Source: JAAOIF01 sp965217125
GTDB lineage: Bacteria > Pseudomonadota > Gammaproteobacteria > PS1 > Pseudothioglobaceae
NCBI GenBank assembly: GCA_965217125.1
Contig: OZ244244.1
Coordinates: 1,736,001-1,800,000, forward strand
Reading direction: 5' to 3'
Length of the DNA stretch: 64,000 nucleotides
The notes beneath the pieces were generated by a model. The model worked only from the letters and a program-made list of their open reading frames with translations. It did not search any database and was not told the origin of the DNA. Position 1 is the stretch's first letter, and each line of letters begins with the position of its first letter. Shown piece after piece: positions 61,078-64,000 of the stretch. The position numbers were made by a program, and so were the translations under genes.

Positions 61078-64000
61078 TTAGGTTTTATTGGCTAACAAGA
61101 CGCGTTTAAAATCTTTCGGCATCACTTTAACAAAATGTAGTAGTGCTTCACTCCAGTTGTCGATAATGTGTTTTGCGATTGCTGAGCCGGTCAATTTAGC
61201 ATGATTTGAGACATAATGATGTAGCTCTTTTTGCGCCTCGTCATCCATTGGGTCCAAATCAAGCATTATTGGATTGACTAATGATTCAAAGGTTTTATTA
61301 GGATTATAAACATAAGCAATGCCACCACTCATGCCAGCGCCAAAGTTACGCCCAACTTCGCCTAAAATAATCGCCCGACCGCCGGTCATATATTCACAAC
61401 CGTGGTCACCTACGCCCTCAACCACAGCTACCAAACCAGAGTTACGCACACAAAAGCGTTCTGCAACACTGCCTGAAAGATACATCTCGCCAGCAGTTGC
61501 ACCATAGCCACAAACATTGCCAGCAATGATTTGTTCTGCTGCTTTAAAACTTGCATTTTTTGGCGGGTAAACAATCACCCGACCGCCTGACAGGCCTTTG
61601 CCGACATAATCATTAGCATCGCCTTCGACCTCTAAGGTGATGCCATTTGCCAGAAATGCGCCCAAAGATTGCCCTGCCGAGCCTTTAAAATTGATATGAA
61701 TTGCCCTTTGTTTGAGGTTATTGCCACCACGAGCTTTTATCACATAAGAAGACAACATAGCACCAACAGCACGGTCAATATTGCTAATAGGTGAATTAAA
61801 TCGGACTTCTGCATCATTCACAATAGCCGCCTTAGATTGTGCAATTAAGGCATTGTCAAGTTGCAACTCTAACTGATGATCCTGAGCGATAGTTTGGTAA
61901 GTGCCGCTATTTTTATTAGGTTTTTGTGCAGGCGTTAGTAGCGCATCTAAGTTGATAGAGCTTTGTTTCCAATGTGTAATCAACTTATTCATTTCCAATT
62001 TATCCACTCTGCCAATCATTTCATTGACGCTTTTAAAACCAAGTTCTGCCATGATAAGGCGTAACTCTTGTGCCACCATAAATAGATAATTGACCACATG
62101 TTCTGCTTTGCCGGTAAACTTTTTACGCAATTGCTTATCTTGTGTAGCAATGCCAACCGGGCAAGTGTTCAAATGGCATTTACGCATCATAATACAGCCT
62201 AAGCTAATCAGTGGCGCGGTGGAAAAACCAAATTCTTCAGCGCCGAGTAATGCCCCAATCGCAACATCACGCCCTGTTTTTAACTGCCCATCTGTTTGTA
62301 GCACCACGCGTGAGCGTAAATCGTTCATCACCAATGTTTGGTGCGTTTCAGCAAGACCCAATTCCCATGGCAGCCCCGCATGTTTGATTGAAGTTAGTGG
62401 CGATGCCCCAGTGCCGCCGTCATGGCCTGCAATAACAATATGATCAGATTTAGCCTTAGTAACGCCAGCGGCAACCGTGCCGACACCAATCTCTGCTACC
62501 AATTTCACACTAATCCGTGCGGCTGGGTTTGAGCGTTTTAAATCAAAAATAAGTTGTGATAAATCTTCAATTGAATAAATATCATGATGCGGTGGCGGTG
62601 AAATTAAGCCCACGCCTGGGGTTGAATGACGAATTTTAGCAATGTTTTCATCGACTTTAGTGCCGGGCAATTCACCACCCTCACCAGGTTTTGCGCCTTG
62701 TGAGACTTTAATTTGCAGTTCATCAGCGTTATTAAGGTAATCAATGGTAACACCAAAACGACCTGAAGCCACTTGTTTAATCGCGCTTCGGCGTGAATCG
62801 CCATTTGCATCTTTGCTCCAGCGCTTAGTGTCTTCACCGCCTTCACCGGTATTTGATTTTCCACCAATGCGGTTCATGGCAATGGCTAAAGATTCGTGCG
62901 ATTCAGCGGAAATAGAGCCAAAACTCATCGCACCTGTGGCAAAGCGTTTGACAATTTCTTTAGCACTTTCGACCTGATTAATATCAATTGCATTACTTTT
63001 TTTGAATGACATCAACCCGCGAAGTGTGCAATTGCGCGTGCCTTGCTCATTCGAGCGTTTGGAAAATTCCCAATAAGCCGTTTGGTCATTATTGCGCGCA
63101 GCAAACTGTAAATCAACAATGGTTTGTGGCGCCCACATGTGTTTTTCACCGCCACTACGCCAATAGTATTGCCCCATATTATCAAGGGATTTACTTTGAT
63201 ATGCTTGTTTTTGGCGATTTTCAACTTCGGCTTGCAACACCTCAAAACCCACGCCTTTGATGCGTGATGCGGTTTCAAAGAAACATTTTTGCATAACTTC
63301 TGGCGCTAAACCCACCGCTTCAAAAATTTGCGCACCTTTGTAAGACTCCAGCGTGGAAATGCCCATTTTCGCCATAACTTTAAGCATACCTTTAGCAACC
63401 CCCTTGCGGTAAGCGCTGATGATTGCATCGTCATTTTCAATCTCAATCATTTTGTCACGCCGTGCTTGCCATAGCGCTTCAAATGCCAAATACGGGTTAA
63501 TTGCGTCAGCACCAAAACCACTTAGCATACAAAAATGATGCACTTCACACGCCTCACCGGTTTCAACAATAATGCCTACTTGTGTGCGCTCATGGTTGGC
63601 AACTAAATATCTGTGCAGTGCAGAAGATGCCAATAACATACTGATAGCAACGCGATTTTCATCCACATTACGGTCTGATAAAATCACTAAAGAATGACCG
63701 TCCTTAATGGCTTGTGAGCCTTGCTGACAAATATCATCTAACAATTCAGACACCTTTTGCCCGCTGTTGATAGCATAAGTAATATCAATGGTTTTACTGC
63801 TCCAACCACGATAGTTGCAATGGCGTAGTGCGGCGGACTCTTCATTAGTGAGAATTGGATGCTCAATCACCAAACGGTGTGCGTTTTCTGGTTTATTATC
63901 AAGTAGGTTGCCCTCAGGCCCGATTGAACAACGCAGCGACATCACCACCTCTTCACGAATAGAATCAATGGCTGGATTGGTAACTTGTGCAAATAATTGT
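61078..64000 (-). CDS. gltB: Glutamate synthase large subunit (5' end outside window)
   Basis: GltB with GltD makes two glutamates from glutamine and 2-oxoglutarate. The frame is open to the window edge: upstream of the internal ATG at 63948 it reads FAQVTNPAIDSIREEVV, as in full-length GltB, so about the first third (glutaminase domain) lies outside. Present are the FMN/TIM-barrel synthase domain (GHDGGTGASPLTSIKHAG), the 3Fe-4S cysteines (CIMMRKCHLNTC) and the C-terminal GXGXG beta-helix domain. About 970 residues remain of roughly 1500. Confidence 0.96.
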   Translation of the reverse strand, partial: QLFAQVTNPAIDSIREEVVMSLRCSIGPEGNLLDNKPENAHRLVIEHPILTNEESAALRHCNYRGWSSKTIDITYAINSGQKVSELLDDICQQGSQAIKDGHSLVILSDRNVDENRVAISMLLASSALHRYLVANHERTQVGIIVETGEACEVHHFCMLSGFGADAINPYLAFEALWQARRDKMIEIENDDAIISAYRKGVAKGMLKVMAKMGISTLESYKGAQIFEAVGLAPEVMQKCFFETASRIKGVGFEVLQAEVENRQKQAYQSKSLDNMGQYYWRSGGEKHMWAPQTIVDLQFAARNNDQTAYWEFSKRSNEQGTRNCTLRGLMSFKKSNAIDINQVESAKEIVKRFATGAMSFGSISAESHESLAIAMNRIGGKSNTGEGGEDTKRWSKDANGDSRRSAIKQVASGRFGVTIDYLNNADELQIKVSQGAKPGEGGELPGTKVDENIAKIRHSTPGVGLISPPPHHDIYSIEDLSQLIFDLKRSNPAARISVKLVAEIGVGTVAAGVTKAKSDHIVIAGHDGGTGASPLTSIKHAGLPWELGLAETHQTLVMNDLRSRVVLQTDGQLKTGRDVAIGALLGAEEFGFSTAPLISLGCIMMRKCHLNTCPVGIATQDKQLRKKFTGKAEHVVNYLFMVAQELRLIMAELGFKSVNEMIGRVDKLEMNKLITHWKQSSINLDALLTPAQKPNKNSGTYQTIAQDHQLELQLDNALIAQSKAAIVNDAEVRFNSPISNIDRAVGAMLSSYVIKARGGNNLKQRAIHINFKGSAGQSLGAFLANGITLEVEGDANDYVGKGLSGGRVIVYPPKNASFKAAEQIIAGNVCGYGATAGEMYLSGSVAERFCVRNSGLVAVVEGVGDHGCEYMTGGRAIILGEVGRNFGAGMSGGIAYVYNPNKTFESLVNPIMLDLDPMDDEAQKELHHYVSNHAKLTGSAIAKHIIDNWSEALLHFVKVMPKDFKRVLLANKT

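Noticed and set aside
1..64000. tRNA, rRNA or tmRNA genes
   Set aside because: All spacers longer than 70 bp were read on both strands; none shows cloverleaf-like T-loop (GGTTCRA) or rRNA sequence.

Overview
The window reads as the replication-origin region of an AT-rich, chemoautotrophic gammaproteobacterium. It opens inside dnaA, followed by dnaN, a parS-like palindrome and gyrB. A class I phosphoribulokinase gene (Calvin cycle) sits directly behind gyrB. A cytochrome bc1 complex and an aa3-type cytochrome oxidase with its assembly genes follow further on. Low GC, tightly packed housekeeping genes, carbon fixation and many restriction systems recall the sulfur-oxidising SUP05 / bivalve-gill-symbiont group. 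That placement is inference from gene content and protein style, not from a search.

Layout. 1-6 kb: dnaA (5' truncated), candidate oriC, dnaN, parS-like site, gyrB, prkB; recF is not in its usual place. 6-11 kb: a membrane hydrolase gene, then leuS and a class 1B pyrD on the minus strand, then a 680-bp repeat-filled spacer. 11-15 kb: a PhzF-family gene and a three-gene MboII-like restriction-modification (R-M) operon. 15-23 kb: bioD, sspA, petABC, a short DUF721/DciA-like gene, secA, anmK. 23-29 kb: a Fic-protein gene between two related repeat arrays and followed by a broken second copy of the anmK 3' end, then a 1233-residue single-chain R-M-S protein overlapping pyrC. 30-37 kb (minus strand): arfB, ribF, metA, a P-loop ATPase, alaC, a second R-M pair placed almost seamlessly between alaC and an FKBP gene, and a small antitoxin-like gene. 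37-41 kb: a DUF2797 gene and two pentapeptide-repeat membrane-protein genes that arose by segmental duplication, leaving a 44-codon DUF2797 fragment. 41-45 kb: purC, dxr, cdsA, uppS, hisF. 45-56 kb: haem A synthesis and Sco genes, an orphan TRAP binding protein, a DMT exporter, then coxB-coxA-(36-aa ORF)-ctaG-coxC-DUF2909-SURF1. 56-64 kb: mfd, a Maf/YceF gene, folA and gltB (5' end outside the window).

How it works together. The bc1 complex passes quinol electrons to cytochrome c and on to the aa3 oxidase. The ctaA/ctaB/sco/ctaG/SURF1 products build that oxidase. Phosphoribulokinase makes ribulose bisphosphate for CO2 fixation. GltB, AlaC, MetA, PyrD, PyrC, PurC, HisF, BioD, RibF and FolA show broad biosynthetic self-sufficiency. 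The accessory load is concentrated at 10.7-15.1, 23.4-28.7, 34.2-36.5 and 37.8-41.1 kb: three different R-M systems, a Fic protein, pentapeptide proteins and several repeat families. The most unusual structures are the Fic locus with duplicated anmK 3' end and mirror-image 40/41-bp arrays, and the duplicated pentapeptide/DUF2797 unit. No tRNA, rRNA, CRISPR array, transposase or integrase gene was recognised.
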